Assembly: GCF_001729245.1 (NCBI RefSeq)
Contig: NZ_CP015218.1
Location: 62,001 to 126,000, forward strand
Origin: Leptospira tipperaryensis
Lineage (GTDB): Bacteria > Spirochaetota > Leptospiria > Leptospirales > Leptospiraceae
Reading direction: 5' to 3'
Length of the DNA: 64,000 nt
Every line of letters starts with the position of its first letter. The first letter of the stretch is position 1. A model generated the notes under the pieces. It did not search any database and was not told the DNA's origin. It saw only the letters and a list, made by a program, of their open reading frames with translations. Positions 38,504 to 46,921 of the stretch are shown piece by piece. The translations under genes were made by a program, and so were the position numbers.

Positions 38504-39685
38504 CTATTTATTTGGAGAATCCACTCTCGGCTCTATGAGTATATTCCAATATTTGAATAATAGGACCGCAAAAGAAAGCATCCAAAGAAAAGCCGAAGCG
38601 CCGTATCCGATATTAGCAAAACCGAAAAGGGGAAAGAGAACCCTAGCGAATACCGCTAAGGTGATACAAATATAACCGAATAGGATCGTTTTAGACGCTA
38701 ATATGATTCTTCCCGTATGACCTAAAGATACGCGAGTGATCATTCCATAGATAAAACCTCCGATGGAACCAACGGTAAGGATATGAAAGGCGAGGGAAAC
38801 TGGAAACACTCCGAAATGAGAAAGACCGTAGAAAAAAAGTCCAAGGACAAGCCAGAAATAGGATAAGTATAATATCCACAAAATCGGTGTACGGCGGGAC
38901 TTCCATGGTTCCCATAAAAACCAGCGAAGGGCTTGAGAACCGGTAAACGCGAGGGCAAAGAATCCGGCTACGACTTGTAATTTCGGAAACCAAAAAAGAA
39001 AAGATTCGATTCCGATAAAAAGAAAGGAGCCGTAGGTCGTTAGGGTTTCGACTCTCTGGATTCTTCTCGGACTGGAGTTTGCAACGGCGACCGTCGTAAA
39101 AAAAGGGAGGATTCTTCCCGCGATCAAAATGATAAAAATCAAAACTAAAAAGATCGAGATATGAATCCAGTGGAGAGTTAACATCGAAGAGAGGATTCCC
39201 AATATGGAAAGAATCGCTAGACCGTGAGCGAAGGCGAATAACGTGTAACAAACCACGATTACACGATTGTGTTCTTGGCCTTTTTTCATTAACGTCGGAG
39301 CCAGCAGATACAAGGCGAACGTGTCACAAACAAAATCACTCAAGAACGCGACGTTGGAAAGAATCGGGATGTCGATCCAACTGAATCTTCCCAAAACCCA
39401 AAGAGAGAATAAGACAAGGAGCGATCTTTCTCGGATCAATATCGTCTTCGTCCAATTCTGAGCGGCCGTAAAGAGAAATCCCAATATGGCCGCCCGTGCA
39501 AAGCCGAACACCATTTCGTAGGAATGAAACGAAATCAATCCGGTGATCGATGGAGGTTTTAAAAAGGAAAAAAGAATCAGAATCCATATAAGGATCGATA
39601 CAAGAGCGTGGATGGAAGTCGCGAGAAAAAAAGGGCGAAAGGCGTTTGCCCATAGGTGCGTTCTTAAATTCAAAAATAAATTCAT
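38504..39685 (-). CDS. nnrS: NnrS family heme-copper membrane protein
   Basis: 393 residues with about twelve membrane helices. Family motifs are FRPFFL near the N-terminus, HSYEMVFGFARAAILGFLFT with the first His and an NWT ending, GRILPFFT in the middle, and HILTVGSIGGFIYGMITRVSLGHTGR near the C-terminus. NnrS proteins protect cells against NO, in particular by limiting damage to iron pools, and are usually under NO-responsive control. A perfect FNR box lies 34 bases upstream of the start. Confidence 0.92.
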   Translation of the reverse strand: MNLFLNLRTHLWANAFRPFFLATSIHALVSILIWILILFSFLKPPSITGLISFHSYEMVFGFARAAILGFLFTAAQNWTKTILIRERSLLVLFSLWVLGRFSWIDIPILSNVAFLSDFVCDTFALYLLAPTLMKKGQEHNRVIVVCYTLFAFAHGLAILSILGILSSMLTLHWIHISIFLVLIFIILIAGRILPFFTTVAVANSSPRRIQRVETLTTYGSFLFIGIESFLFWFPKLQVVAGFFALAFTGSQALRWFLWEPWKSRRTPILWILYLSYFWLVLGLFFYGLSHFGVFPVSLAFHILTVGSIGGFIYGMITRVSLGHTGRIILASKTILFGYICITLAVFARVLFPLFGFANIGYGASAFLWMLSFAVLLFKYWNILIEPRVDSPNK

Positions 39686-39719
39686 TATATTATTCTAAGT
39701 TATATCCATCATATTTTCA

Positions 39720-39733
39720 TTGATTTGAATCAA
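39720..39733. promoter_or_regulatory. FNR/DNR-type box upstream of nnrS
   Basis: TTGATTTGAATCAA, a perfect dyad between the end of the second Crp/Fnr gene and the nnrS start. Confidence 0.87.
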
Positions 39734-39740
39734 AAGTATA

Positions 39741-40364
39741 TCAGAGGAATTGTTTTAGTCCGTCTTTGTTGAGAATTTTGATTTGTCCTCTTTCCGAATC
39801 TATGATCTGAAGGTCTTTCAATTGTCTGAGAATTCTGGAAAACGTTTCAGCCCTAAGAATCAACATAGATGCGATTTGGCCGTGGTTGAGAGGAGGGCAG
39901 TCGGCGGGAAGATGATACAAAAAATGAGAGACCCTCTGCATCGAATCCATAGTAAGACCTCGATTGATCGTCATGTTCAATGCCTGTACTTTTTGAAATA
40001 AGGACTGCACGAGTAAGTGATTGAGAGCGATATTGTTTTTGATTTCACTTTTGAGTAAAGACAAGGGAAGTCGTATCACTGTCGCGTCTGTGATAAATCT
40101 CCCCGAGGCGGGATAGGGAATTCCTGTGATGATCGCAAGCTCGGCAATAAGAGAATAGGGTGAAAAGAAATTCATAGTGATCTCGTTTGAATTCCCGTCG
40201 TATTTAAAAATTTGTACCCTTCCTTCCGTCAATAGATCCAAAGAAGTCGGGCTGTCCCCTTCGTGAAAAAGGAATTCGCCCTTTTTATAGTGTTCCACTT
40301 TCCCTTTGGAAAAAATGGAAAGAATCTCTTGGTCTCCGATCTCTTCGAATATATTCAGTAACAC
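39741..40364 (-). CDS. Second Crp/Fnr-family regulator
   Basis: 207 residues. An effector barrel (about 15-110; GEFLFHEGDSPTSLDLLTEGRVQIF) and a winged helix with LNHGQIASMLILRAETFSRILRQLKD. No Cys residues suitable for an Fe-S cluster (only one Cys, near residue 155), so the sensor is probably heme-type or ligand-type, as in DNR/NnrR. It lies between nnrS and the nos operon, with FNR boxes on both sides, and shares little sequence with the regulator at 27383-28114. Start ATG 40364. Confidence 0.88.
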   Translation of the reverse strand: MLLNIFEEIGDQEILSIFSKGKVEHYKKGEFLFHEGDSPTSLDLLTEGRVQIFKYDGNSNEITMNFFSPYSLIAELAIITGIPYPASGRFITDATVIRLPLSLLKSEIKNNIALNHLLVQSLFQKVQALNMTINRGLTMDSMQRVSHFLYHLPADCPPLNHGQIASMLILRAETFSRILRQLKDLQIIDSERGQIKILNKDGLKQFL

Positions 40365-40480
40365 AATTCGTATTCCTCTTTGCGTAGAATAGAATCATAA
40401 ATTCTTTCTATTTCTTGTCAGCTTGTAAGAATCCTTACTCTTACTGTCTTAGTTTCATTCTTTTTTTAAAAGGGATACGA

Positions 40481-40492
40481 TGACAATTGTCA
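40481..40492. promoter_or_regulatory. 12-bp perfect palindrome upstream of the nos operon
   Basis: TGACAATTGTCA lies 20 bases upstream of the FNR box of the nos operon, between it and the divergent Crp/Fnr gene. A 12-bp perfect dyad beside a promoter is a plausible site for another regulator; identity unknown. Confidence 0.45.
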
Positions 40493-40512
40493 ATGTATTG
40501 TTTTATCGCCAC

Positions 40513-40526
40513 TTGATTTGGATCAA
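40513..40526. promoter_or_regulatory. FNR/DNR-type box upstream of the nos operon
   Basis: TTGATTTGGATCAA, a perfect dyad, 102 bases before the chosen start of the first nos gene. Confidence 0.87.
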
Positions 40527-40628
40527 TTGAGAAAAACGGATAGAGAGTATAATCAGAAAACAATTCTGCGACGTGTGGATCGGATGTTTTCACTTGCGGG
40601 AAGGATTCAAGTTAGAGCGAGGAACCAA

Positions 40629-41096
40629 ATGGAGATTCTATCTTTTAAAAAGGATTTTGGACGTATAACGAGAGAAATGACGATCATAATCGCAATTTCT
40701 TTAATATTCGGAATTTCTTGTGGAAAGGACAAAACGGAAGAAGGCTCCGCTTCCTCCGAAAATTCAAAGGGAATCGGCCCCGTGGCTTCGGTTTCGTTGG
40801 CGGCGTTGGATGAAACTCTTGCAAACAAAGGCAAGAAACAGTTCGAAGCAAAGTGCAGCGCCTGTCATAAGTTCGAAGAAAAAGTAGTGGGGCCCGCATT
40901 AGCAGGGGTTACCAATCGGAGAACTCCTGAATGGATCATGAACATGATTCTGAATCCCGTCGAGATGACTCAGAAAGATCCGATCGCCCAAGGTCTTCTT
41001 GCGGAACACTTGACTCAGATGACTTTTCAAAACGTACAGGAAAGTGAAGCACGAGAGATTCTTGAATATTTTAGAAAAATGGACAGTAAGAAATAG
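40629..41096 (+). CDS. Lipoprotein class I cytochrome c, probable electron donor to NosZ
   Basis: Start chosen at ATG 40629, which has GAGGA eight bases upstream; an earlier TTG at 40518 lies inside the FNR box and ATG 40677 is a shorter alternative. The 155-residue product has a signal peptide with lipobox GISC (Cys31), one heme motif CSACH at 76-80, a GP pair after it and a Met-rich stretch (MTQKDP, LTQMTF) for the sixth ligand. It precedes nosZ by 11 bases; small cytochromes at this position in clade II nos clusters are thought to reduce NosZ. Confidence 0.85.
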   Translation: MEILSFKKDFGRITREMTIIIAISLIFGISCGKDKTEEGSASSENSKGIGPVASVSLAALDETLANKGKKQFEAKCSACHKFEEKVVGPALAGVTNRRTPEWIMNMILNPVEMTQKDPIAQGLLAEHLTQMTFQNVQESEAREILEYFRKMDSKK

Positions 41097-41107
41097 GAGG
41101 AATTCAC

Positions 41108-43030
41108 ATGAAGATAAAATTGATATTCTTTAGATGTCTTTATCTACTTTTGATCGCGATAGCCTTCGCGACGGGCTGTAAGGGAGGCGCGTCTACGGCT
41201 ACACTTGCGTCGGATGCGGCGAAAAGAGTTTACGTCGCACCGGGAGACAAGGACGAGGTCTACGCATTTTTATCAGGAGGTTTTAGCGGACAGATGTCCG
41301 TCTATGGAGTTCCATCGACTCGGTTGTTTAAAATTATTCCGGTCTTTTCCGTATTTCCCGAAAACGGTTACGGTTATGATGAAGAAACCAAAAACATGTT
41401 AAAAACTTCTTATGGATATGTTCCTTGGGATGATAGTCATCATATTGAAGCTTCCATGACCGATGGAAAACAAGACGGCAGATGGTTGTTTATGAATGCG
41501 AATAACACTCCGCGGTTGGCAAGGATTGATTTAAAATCTTTTGAAACGAAGGAGATCATCGAAATTCCGAATACCGCGGGAAATCACGCGTCTCCGTTTG
41601 CAACCGAGAACACCGAGTATTTGATGGCTGCGACCAGATTCTCCGTACCGATTCCTCAGAGTAGTGCGAGAGTGGAAGATTTTTCCAAGGGCGCTTTCAA
41701 AGGAACGATCACGATGGTTAAGGTCGATCCAAAAAGCGGAAGGCTTTCGATCGAATTACAAGTTTTGGTTCCCGGATTCAATTACGATCTATCACATTGC
41801 GGAAAAAATAAATCTCATGATTGGTGCTTCTTTACGAGTTATAACTCCGAACAGGCGCACAAAATGTTGGAAGTCGGCGCTTCTAAAAACGATAAGGATT
41901 ATATCTTAGCGTTTAACTGGGTGCGTGCAAAACAATGTCTGGATCAAGGAAAGGCGAGTAACTTCGGCGGAGAATATTATAGAAACTTTCTTCCTGAAAA
42001 CCAACCCGCCATTTCAGAAAAGTTGAGCGGCGTTAAGATGCTCCAACCTAAGGATTGTCCGGGCATCATGTATTATATGCCGACTCCAAAAAGTCCGCAC
42101 GGAACAGACGTAGATCCAAGCGGAGAATATATCGTGGGCGGCGGGAAACTGGCGACCGTGATCCCAGTGCATTCTTTTTCAAAATTGATGGAAGTAAAAG
42201 ACAAACCGGATCACAGATCAGGAGAAATTTCTAATATTCCAGTTTTGAAATATGAATCCACTTTGGCCGGAGAGGTTAAAAAGCCGTGTTTAGGACCTTT
42301 ACACACCGAGTTTGACGGAAAGGGTTTTGCTTATACGTCCTGTTTTGTAAGTTCCGAAGTCATCAAATGGGAACTTGGAACTTGGGAAGTGGTTCAACAT
42401 CTTCCGGCTTATTACAGCGTAGGTCACTTATCGATCGTAGGAGGCAGTTCTAAGGATCCTTACGGAAAGTATCTCATCGCCTTGAATAAGATTACAAAAG
42501 ACAGATATCTTCCTGTTGGAATGGAACTTCCTCAGAGCGCTCAACTCTATGATATTTCCGGCGGAAAGGCGGAACTCTTATCCGATTTTCCTACGGTCGG
42601 AGAGCCTCACTATTCGCAGATGATTCCCGCGAAACTATTGATGGATAAGGCCGCAAAAATTTATCCGCTCGAAGAGAACAAACATCCTTACGCGGTTAAG
42701 AATGAAAAAGACGCACGTGTGGTGAGAGAGGGAAACACCGTAAGAGTTTATATGACTCAGATACGATCCCACTTCAAGCCTGATATCATCGAAGTAAAAA
42801 GAGGAGACACTGTTTATTTCCACGTAACCAACTTGGAACAAGACTTTGACATTCCTCACGGTTTTGCGATCGGAGGAGCTCCGGATATGCCGAACCTTTT
42901 GATCATGCCGGGTCAGACAAGGACCTTCAAATGGCAGGCGTCAAAACCGGGAATCTTTCCTTTCTATTGCACTGATTTTTGTTCGGCTCTTCACCAAGAG
43001 ATGCAACAATACATCAGAGTGAGTCAATAG
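41108..43030 (+). CDS. nosZ: Nitrous-oxide reductase, clade II, with lipoprotein-type Sec signal
   Basis: 640 residues. The signal peptide has no twin-arginine motif, so export is by Sec, the hallmark of clade II NosZ, and it ends in the lipobox FATGC (Cys24), suggesting a membrane-anchored enzyme. The seven-bladed propeller carries CuZ ligands in DDSHHIEAS (His111-112), SPHGTDVDP, GHLSIVGG and EPHYSQ. The C-terminal cupredoxin carries the CuA motif C621-x3-C625-x3-H629-x2-M632. Reduces N2O to N2 on the periplasmic side. AGGAGG-like ribosome site at 41097-41101. Operon with cytochrome c, nosB, L, D, F, Y. Confidence 0.97.
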   Translation: MKIKLIFFRCLYLLLIAIAFATGCKGGASTATLASDAAKRVYVAPGDKDEVYAFLSGGFSGQMSVYGVPSTRLFKIIPVFSVFPENGYGYDEETKNMLKTSYGYVPWDDSHHIEASMTDGKQDGRWLFMNANNTPRLARIDLKSFETKEIIEIPNTAGNHASPFATENTEYLMAATRFSVPIPQSSARVEDFSKGAFKGTITMVKVDPKSGRLSIELQVLVPGFNYDLSHCGKNKSHDWCFFTSYNSEQAHKMLEVGASKNDKDYILAFNWVRAKQCLDQGKASNFGGEYYRNFLPENQPAISEKLSGVKMLQPKDCPGIMYYMPTPKSPHGTDVDPSGEYIVGGGKLATVIPVHSFSKLMEVKDKPDHRSGEISNIPVLKYESTLAGEVKKPCLGPLHTEFDGKGFAYTSCFVSSEVIKWELGTWEVVQHLPAYYSVGHLSIVGGSSKDPYGKYLIALNKITKDRYLPVGMELPQSAQLYDISGGKAELLSDFPTVGEPHYSQMIPAKLLMDKAAKIYPLEENKHPYAVKNEKDARVVREGNTVRVYMTQIRSHFKPDIIEVKRGDTVYFHVTNLEQDFDIPHGFAIGGAPDMPNLLIMPGQTRTFKWQASKPGIFPFYCTDFCSALHQEMQQYIRVSQ

Positions 43031-43035
43031 GCTAA

Positions 43036-43647
43036 ATGATGAAAGGCCTATTTTTCAATAAGCTAACAAACATTCACCGACTCCTAATCTTAGGGGTCGG
43101 TTTTGTTTTGATATCGGTCTTTTTTGTTCCGATCTGGTTTATCTCCCTCGGGGCTCCTCAGTATCCGGAAGGGTTGGGAATGCAGATCTGGATCTACAAG
43201 GTGACCGGCGCCACCCCCTATGATTTACAAAATATTAATTTATTAAATCATTATATAGGAATGCACGAGATCGTTTCGGATTCGATTCCGGAACTTTTGT
43301 TTATGCCCTATGTTTTGGGTTATTTGATCTTAGGGGCGTTGTTTACCGCGATCTTTCCAAGAGTCTATATGGTTCTTTTGGGAATTTTCAATTTTGTATT
43401 GCTCGGTCTCGTGGGTTTGATCGACTTTTGGCGTTGGGAATACAATTACGGCCATAATCTCAATCCCGAAGCTCCGATTATCGTCCCCGGAATGGCGTAT
43501 CAACCACCGTTGCTCGGTTGTAAGGAAATGTTGAACATCACTGCGTGTAGTTTTCCTTCCTGGGGAGGAATCGTTTTGTTACTCGCAATTTCGATTCTTG
43601 TGTTAATCGTAATTCGGGAAAAGTCCAGGTCCAAGAATGAAGTTTAG
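43036..43647 (+). CDS. nosB: NosB-like integral membrane protein of clade II nos clusters
   Basis: 203 residues, about four to five membrane helices. Motif APQYPEGLGMQIWIYKVTG near residues 35-53 and NLLNHYIGM near 69-77 are typical of the membrane protein that follows nosZ in clade II clusters; a conserved Cys pair (LLGCKEMLNITACSFPSWG) precedes the last helix. Required for N2O reduction in organisms where it was tested, mechanism unclear. Five bases after nosZ; nosL starts inside its last codons. Confidence 0.85.
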   Translation: MMKGLFFNKLTNIHRLLILGVGFVLISVFFVPIWFISLGAPQYPEGLGMQIWIYKVTGATPYDLQNINLLNHYIGMHEIVSDSIPELLFMPYVLGYLILGALFTAIFPRVYMVLLGIFNFVLLGLVGLIDFWRWEYNYGHNLNPEAPIIVPGMAYQPPLLGCKEMLNITACSFPSWGGIVLLLAISILVLIVIREKSRSKNEV

Positions 43648-44062
43648 AAATCCATTATGGACCTTTTTTTTTGTTTCCTGGAGCATCGTCTCCTGTGTTT
43701 CGAAGGAGCCGGTGATCCCGGAACGAGGAAAGGAGAAATGTTCCCATTGTTCCATGTCCATCGTGGACATGAGGTTTCATTCTCAACTGATGACGGATAA
43801 GGGAAGAAGATACTATTTCGATTCTATAGAATGTCTTCAGTCTTACGAGGAAACTCTGAACTCGGAGGGATTTCATTCTTGGATCGCCGATTTTGAAGAT
43901 ACAAATCGAATGTTAAACGAAGCGGAGGCAACCATCGTTCAGTCTCAGGAGATTCATTCTCCCATGGGAAAAGGGTTGGCGGCGTTTGCTTCCTTTGAAA
44001 AAGCGAGTGAGTATTTAAGAAGTCACAAAGGTTCCATCATGGTCCCCGCTATAAAGAAATAA
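43637..44062 (+). CDS. nosL: NosL copper chaperone lipoprotein
   Basis: 141 residues. Signal peptide with lipobox SIVSC (Cys20), then the metal motif CSHCSM at 35-40 (CxxCxM), followed by the NosL-type sequence QLMTDKGRRYYFDSIECL. Carries Cu(I) to apo-NosZ, anchored to a membrane. Overlaps the nosB end by 11 bases and precedes nosD by nine bases. Confidence 0.93.
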   Translation: MKFRNPLWTFFFVSWSIVSCVSKEPVIPERGKEKCSHCSMSIVDMRFHSQLMTDKGRRYYFDSIECLQSYEETLNSEGFHSWIADFEDTNRMLNEAEATIVQSQEIHSPMGKGLAAFASFEKASEYLRSHKGSIMVPAIKK

Positions 44063-44071
44063 TAGGATAGA

Positions 44072-45352
44072 ATGAAGAAGGATTTAAAACAATTTCAATC
44101 CGACCCAAGGATACTGGCGAGATTCTTTATATTCTTTTTACTATGTTTGAACGGATTTGTAAAAGATCTAGAATCAAAAGAGATCCGCGTATGTCATCGT
44201 TGTCCTTTTGTTTCGATTCAAAAGGCGATCGATTCGGCAAGTGTCGGGGATAAGATCAAAATCGAGGCGGGCGTTTATGAGGAAACCTCGATCATCGTAA
44301 ACAAATCCGTTGTGATCGAAGGAACCGACAAAACGTTTATCGATGGGAAAAAAAAGAAACACGTAATCGATGTACAGTCGAATCAAGTTACGATCAAAAA
44401 TTTAAGAATCAAGGGAAGCGAGGTTTCCGATACGAACGAATACGCGGGTGTCCACGCGGAAAAAGTGCAAGGTTGTATCTTTGAAAATCTTATTTTCGAA
44501 GACAACGCCTATGCGGTCTATCTCGCGGAAGTGGACGGATGTAAGATAATCAACAATCGTTCGAATGGAAACGCGGAGAACGAAGTCTCGGGCGGAAACG
44601 GAATTCATCTCTGGTCTTCCAAAAACGTGAGAATAGAAGGAAATCAATTGGAACGTCATCGAGACGGGATCTATTTAGAATTCTCATCCAATCTAAAGAT
44701 AGAAAAAAACATATCCAGAGACAATATACGATACGGAATGCATTTTATGTTCTCTTCGGATAACGATTTTAGAAAGAATACGTTTGAACATAACTCCGCG
44801 GGAGTCGCGGTTATGTATAGTAAGAATATTCTAATAGAAGATAACGTTTTTGCGAATAACTGGGGAGAAAGTTCTTACGGGCTGCTCTTAAAGGAAATTT
44901 CGGATAGTATTCTTACCAAAAATACGTTTCAAAACAATACGATTGCGATTTTTGCCGACGGAGCAAATCGAAATTATTTTACATATAACGAGATCATAAA
45001 TAACGGATGGGGAATCCGTGTATTGGGGAACAGCGATCAGAATATCTTTGCAAAGAACGATTTCAAAGAGAACGTATTTGATATCAGCACCAATACAAAA
45101 CAAACAACCAATACATTCAAAGAAAACTACTGGGATGATTACAAAGGATACGATCTAAATCGGGATCGATACGGAGACGTTCCGCACAAGCCGGTTCACT
45201 TTTTCGGATACTGGGTCGCGGTATATCCGTTTTTGATGATACTCTATCAATCACCCGTTGTGATTTTTTTACAAGGTATCGAGAACGCGTTTCCGATCGT
45301 AACTCCGATCGATTTTGAAGACCCCAAGCCGAGTATGGGAGTGAATCTATGA
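44072..45352 (+). CDS. nosD: NosD periplasmic beta-helix maturation protein
   Basis: 426 residues. A signal segment (ILARFFIFFLLCLNGFV) near residues 10-30 is followed by CASH/parallel beta-helix repeats with Asn-Gly turns (about 80-370), then the family-type tail FKENYWDDYKGYDLNRDRYGDVPHKP and a C-terminal hydrophobic region (YPFLMILYQSPVVIFLQGI), which is probably a membrane anchor. With NosF and NosY it assembles the CuZ centre of NosZ. Start ATG 44072 with AGGA upstream; nosF start overlaps its stop. Confidence 0.94.
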   Translation: MKKDLKQFQSDPRILARFFIFFLLCLNGFVKDLESKEIRVCHRCPFVSIQKAIDSASVGDKIKIEAGVYEETSIIVNKSVVIEGTDKTFIDGKKKKHVIDVQSNQVTIKNLRIKGSEVSDTNEYAGVHAEKVQGCIFENLIFEDNAYAVYLAEVDGCKIINNRSNGNAENEVSGGNGIHLWSSKNVRIEGNQLERHRDGIYLEFSSNLKIEKNISRDNIRYGMHFMFSSDNDFRKNTFEHNSAGVAVMYSKNILIEDNVFANNWGESSYGLLLKEISDSILTKNTFQNNTIAIFADGANRNYFTYNEIINNGWGIRVLGNSDQNIFAKNDFKENVFDISTNTKQTTNTFKENYWDDYKGYDLNRDRYGDVPHKPVHFFGYWVAVYPFLMILYQSPVVIFLQGIENAFPIVTPIDFEDPKPSMGVNL

Positions 45353-46068
45353 TCCAAGTCACAGACTTAGAAGTCGTTTACGGGAAGACGGTCGCTGTAA
45401 GAGACGTCTCCTTTGCCGCAAAAGGAAGTTCCATTCTTTCCATCATCGGTCCGAACGGATCGGGAAAGAGTTCGTTGCTCAAAAGTCTGATCGGACTTGT
45501 ACAACCGATCCAAGGAAGAATCGAGATCGAAGAAAGTGCAATTCTCAAAACGGATCCGGATGTTTCCGCAATCGGATATATGCCCCAGTCTCCTTTTTTT
45601 CCAAAAAATCTAAAGGTAAAAGAATTGATCGATTTTTTTAAAAGATTAGAAGCGGTGGATCCCGCCGATTTTTCCACGTTGTATGAAACACTCGGACTAA
45701 GAGAATATGAAAATCAAAAATTCGGTTCTTTGTCGGGAGGTACTAAACAAAAAGTGAATATACTCCAGTGTTTTTCCACAAAGAAGCCGATTTATATCGT
45801 GGACGAGCCGACGGCGAGTCTGGATCCGTATATCTCCCATCTGTTAAAAGATTTGTTAAAACAAAAAAAGGAAGACGGAGCTCTGGTAATCTTTTCGACA
45901 CATATTCTCAGCGAAGTAGAAGAAATCTCGGATCGGTTTTTACTAATGGCGGAAGGACGATTGTTGATCGATGATTCTCCGAAAGAATTTATCGCAAAGA
46001 ATAAAAAAGAAAATCTGCAGTCCACTTTGATGGAATTTTGGAACCAAGAGTTTTTAAAAACAAAATGA
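45349..46068 (+). CDS. nosF: NosF ABC transporter ATPase
   Basis: 239 residues. Walker A GPNGSGKSS at 34-42, Q-loop MPQSPFFP near 80, signature LSGGTKQK near 125, Walker B YIVDEPTASLDP near 146-157 and switch His in FSTHILSEV. Energises the NosDFY complex with membrane partner NosY. ATGA overlaps with nosD and nosY on either side. Confidence 0.95.
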   Translation: MIQVTDLEVVYGKTVAVRDVSFAAKGSSILSIIGPNGSGKSSLLKSLIGLVQPIQGRIEIEESAILKTDPDVSAIGYMPQSPFFPKNLKVKELIDFFKRLEAVDPADFSTLYETLGLREYENQKFGSLSGGTKQKVNILQCFSTKKPIYIVDEPTASLDPYISHLLKDLLKQKKEDGALVIFSTHILSEVEEISDRFLLMAEGRLLIDDSPKEFIAKNKKENLQSTLMEFWNQEFLKTK

Positions 46069-46850
46069 TAGAAATCCTTTTATTCGAATTGAGAGAGAAT
46101 ATCCGAAGTCGTTGGCTATTCGTCTTTGCCGGCTTTTTAGCGCTTTCCGTCTCCGCGCTCAACTACTTCGGGGACGAGAACGGAACGAGGTTGATAACGA
46201 GTCTTATGAACATCGTCTTACTCATCGTTCCTCTTTTTGCGATCTCCTTCGCAGGACTTTCCTTTTTGGATTCGATTCCGTTCGCGGAAGTATTACTCTC
46301 CAAGTCGGTGACGAGATCAGAATATTTTTTTGGAAAATACTACGGAGTTTCACTTTCACTTTCTCTCGGGCTCGTGGTCGGAGTTGGAATTCCCGGAGTT
46401 TTATCTTTTTATTCGGATCTTAATTTTTTGATTCTGTTTTTAGAATTGATTGTATTCGGTTTGATTTTGATCTTTATCTTTGTTTCACTCGCCTTCTTAT
46501 TGGCTTCTTATTTTAAAAAAGGGGAATTGATCATTTCGGGCGCGCTTCTTATCTGGTTCTATTTTTTTATTTTCTTTGATTCGATTGTGTTTATGTTCAG
46601 CATTTATCTCGGAGAATACCCGGTGGAAATCCCGTCCTTGATGATCATTCTATTAAATCCGATCGATCTGGTTCGAATTGTCATGGTCTTACAGACAAAG
46701 GCATCGGTTCTACTCGGTTTTTCAGGAGCGTTTTTACTAAAGACGATCGGAATAAGATCGGTGATTCTTCTTTCCGCTTTTTTTCTTTCTGGATGGGTTT
46801 TGGTTCCGCTCTGGATTTCCTATAAGAGATTCGTAAAACGGAACTTTTAA
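46065..46850 (+). CDS. nosY: NosY ABC transporter membrane subunit
   Basis: Start chosen at ATG 46065, in an ATGA overlap with nosF. 261 residues and six membrane helices, with the N-terminal pattern LLFELRENIRSRWLFVFAGF of ABC-2/NosY permeases. Partner of NosF. Last gene of the nos operon, followed by a perfect hairpin at 46861-46886. Confidence 0.93.
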   Translation: MIEILLFELRENIRSRWLFVFAGFLALSVSALNYFGDENGTRLITSLMNIVLLIVPLFAISFAGLSFLDSIPFAEVLLSKSVTRSEYFFGKYYGVSLSLSLGLVVGVGIPGVLSFYSDLNFLILFLELIVFGLILIFIFVSLAFLLASYFKKGELIISGALLIWFYFFIFFDSIVFMFSIYLGEYPVEIPSLMIILLNPIDLVRIVMVLQTKASVLLGFSGAFLLKTIGIRSVILLSAFFLSGWVLVPLWISYKRFVKRNF

Positions 46851-46860
46851 AACATTTTAT

Positions 46861-46886
46861 TTTTAGAATATACTGATATTCTAAAA
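46861..46886. terminator. Perfect 11-bp hairpin between convergent operons
   Basis: TTTTAGAATAT (46861-46871), loop ACTG, ATATTCTAAAA (46876-46886). It lies between the nosY stop and the stop of the convergent outer-membrane gene. The A and T ends on both sides would allow use from either strand, although the stem is AT-rich and so weak. Confidence 0.55.
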
Positions 46887-46921
46887 AATTTGGTTAAGGA
46901 CAGTCATCTGATAAGCCGCGG

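Noticed and set aside
38691..39251. 186-codon minus-strand frame within nnrS in another register
   Set aside because: Overlaps conserved NnrS motifs on the same strand; composition (Ser/Phe/Arg-rich) is that of an out-of-frame translation.
40518..40628. N-terminal extension of the nos cytochrome c gene from TTG 40518
   Set aside because: The TTG lies inside the FNR box, the extension is highly charged, and ATG 40629 has a good ribosome site followed by a normal lipoprotein signal.
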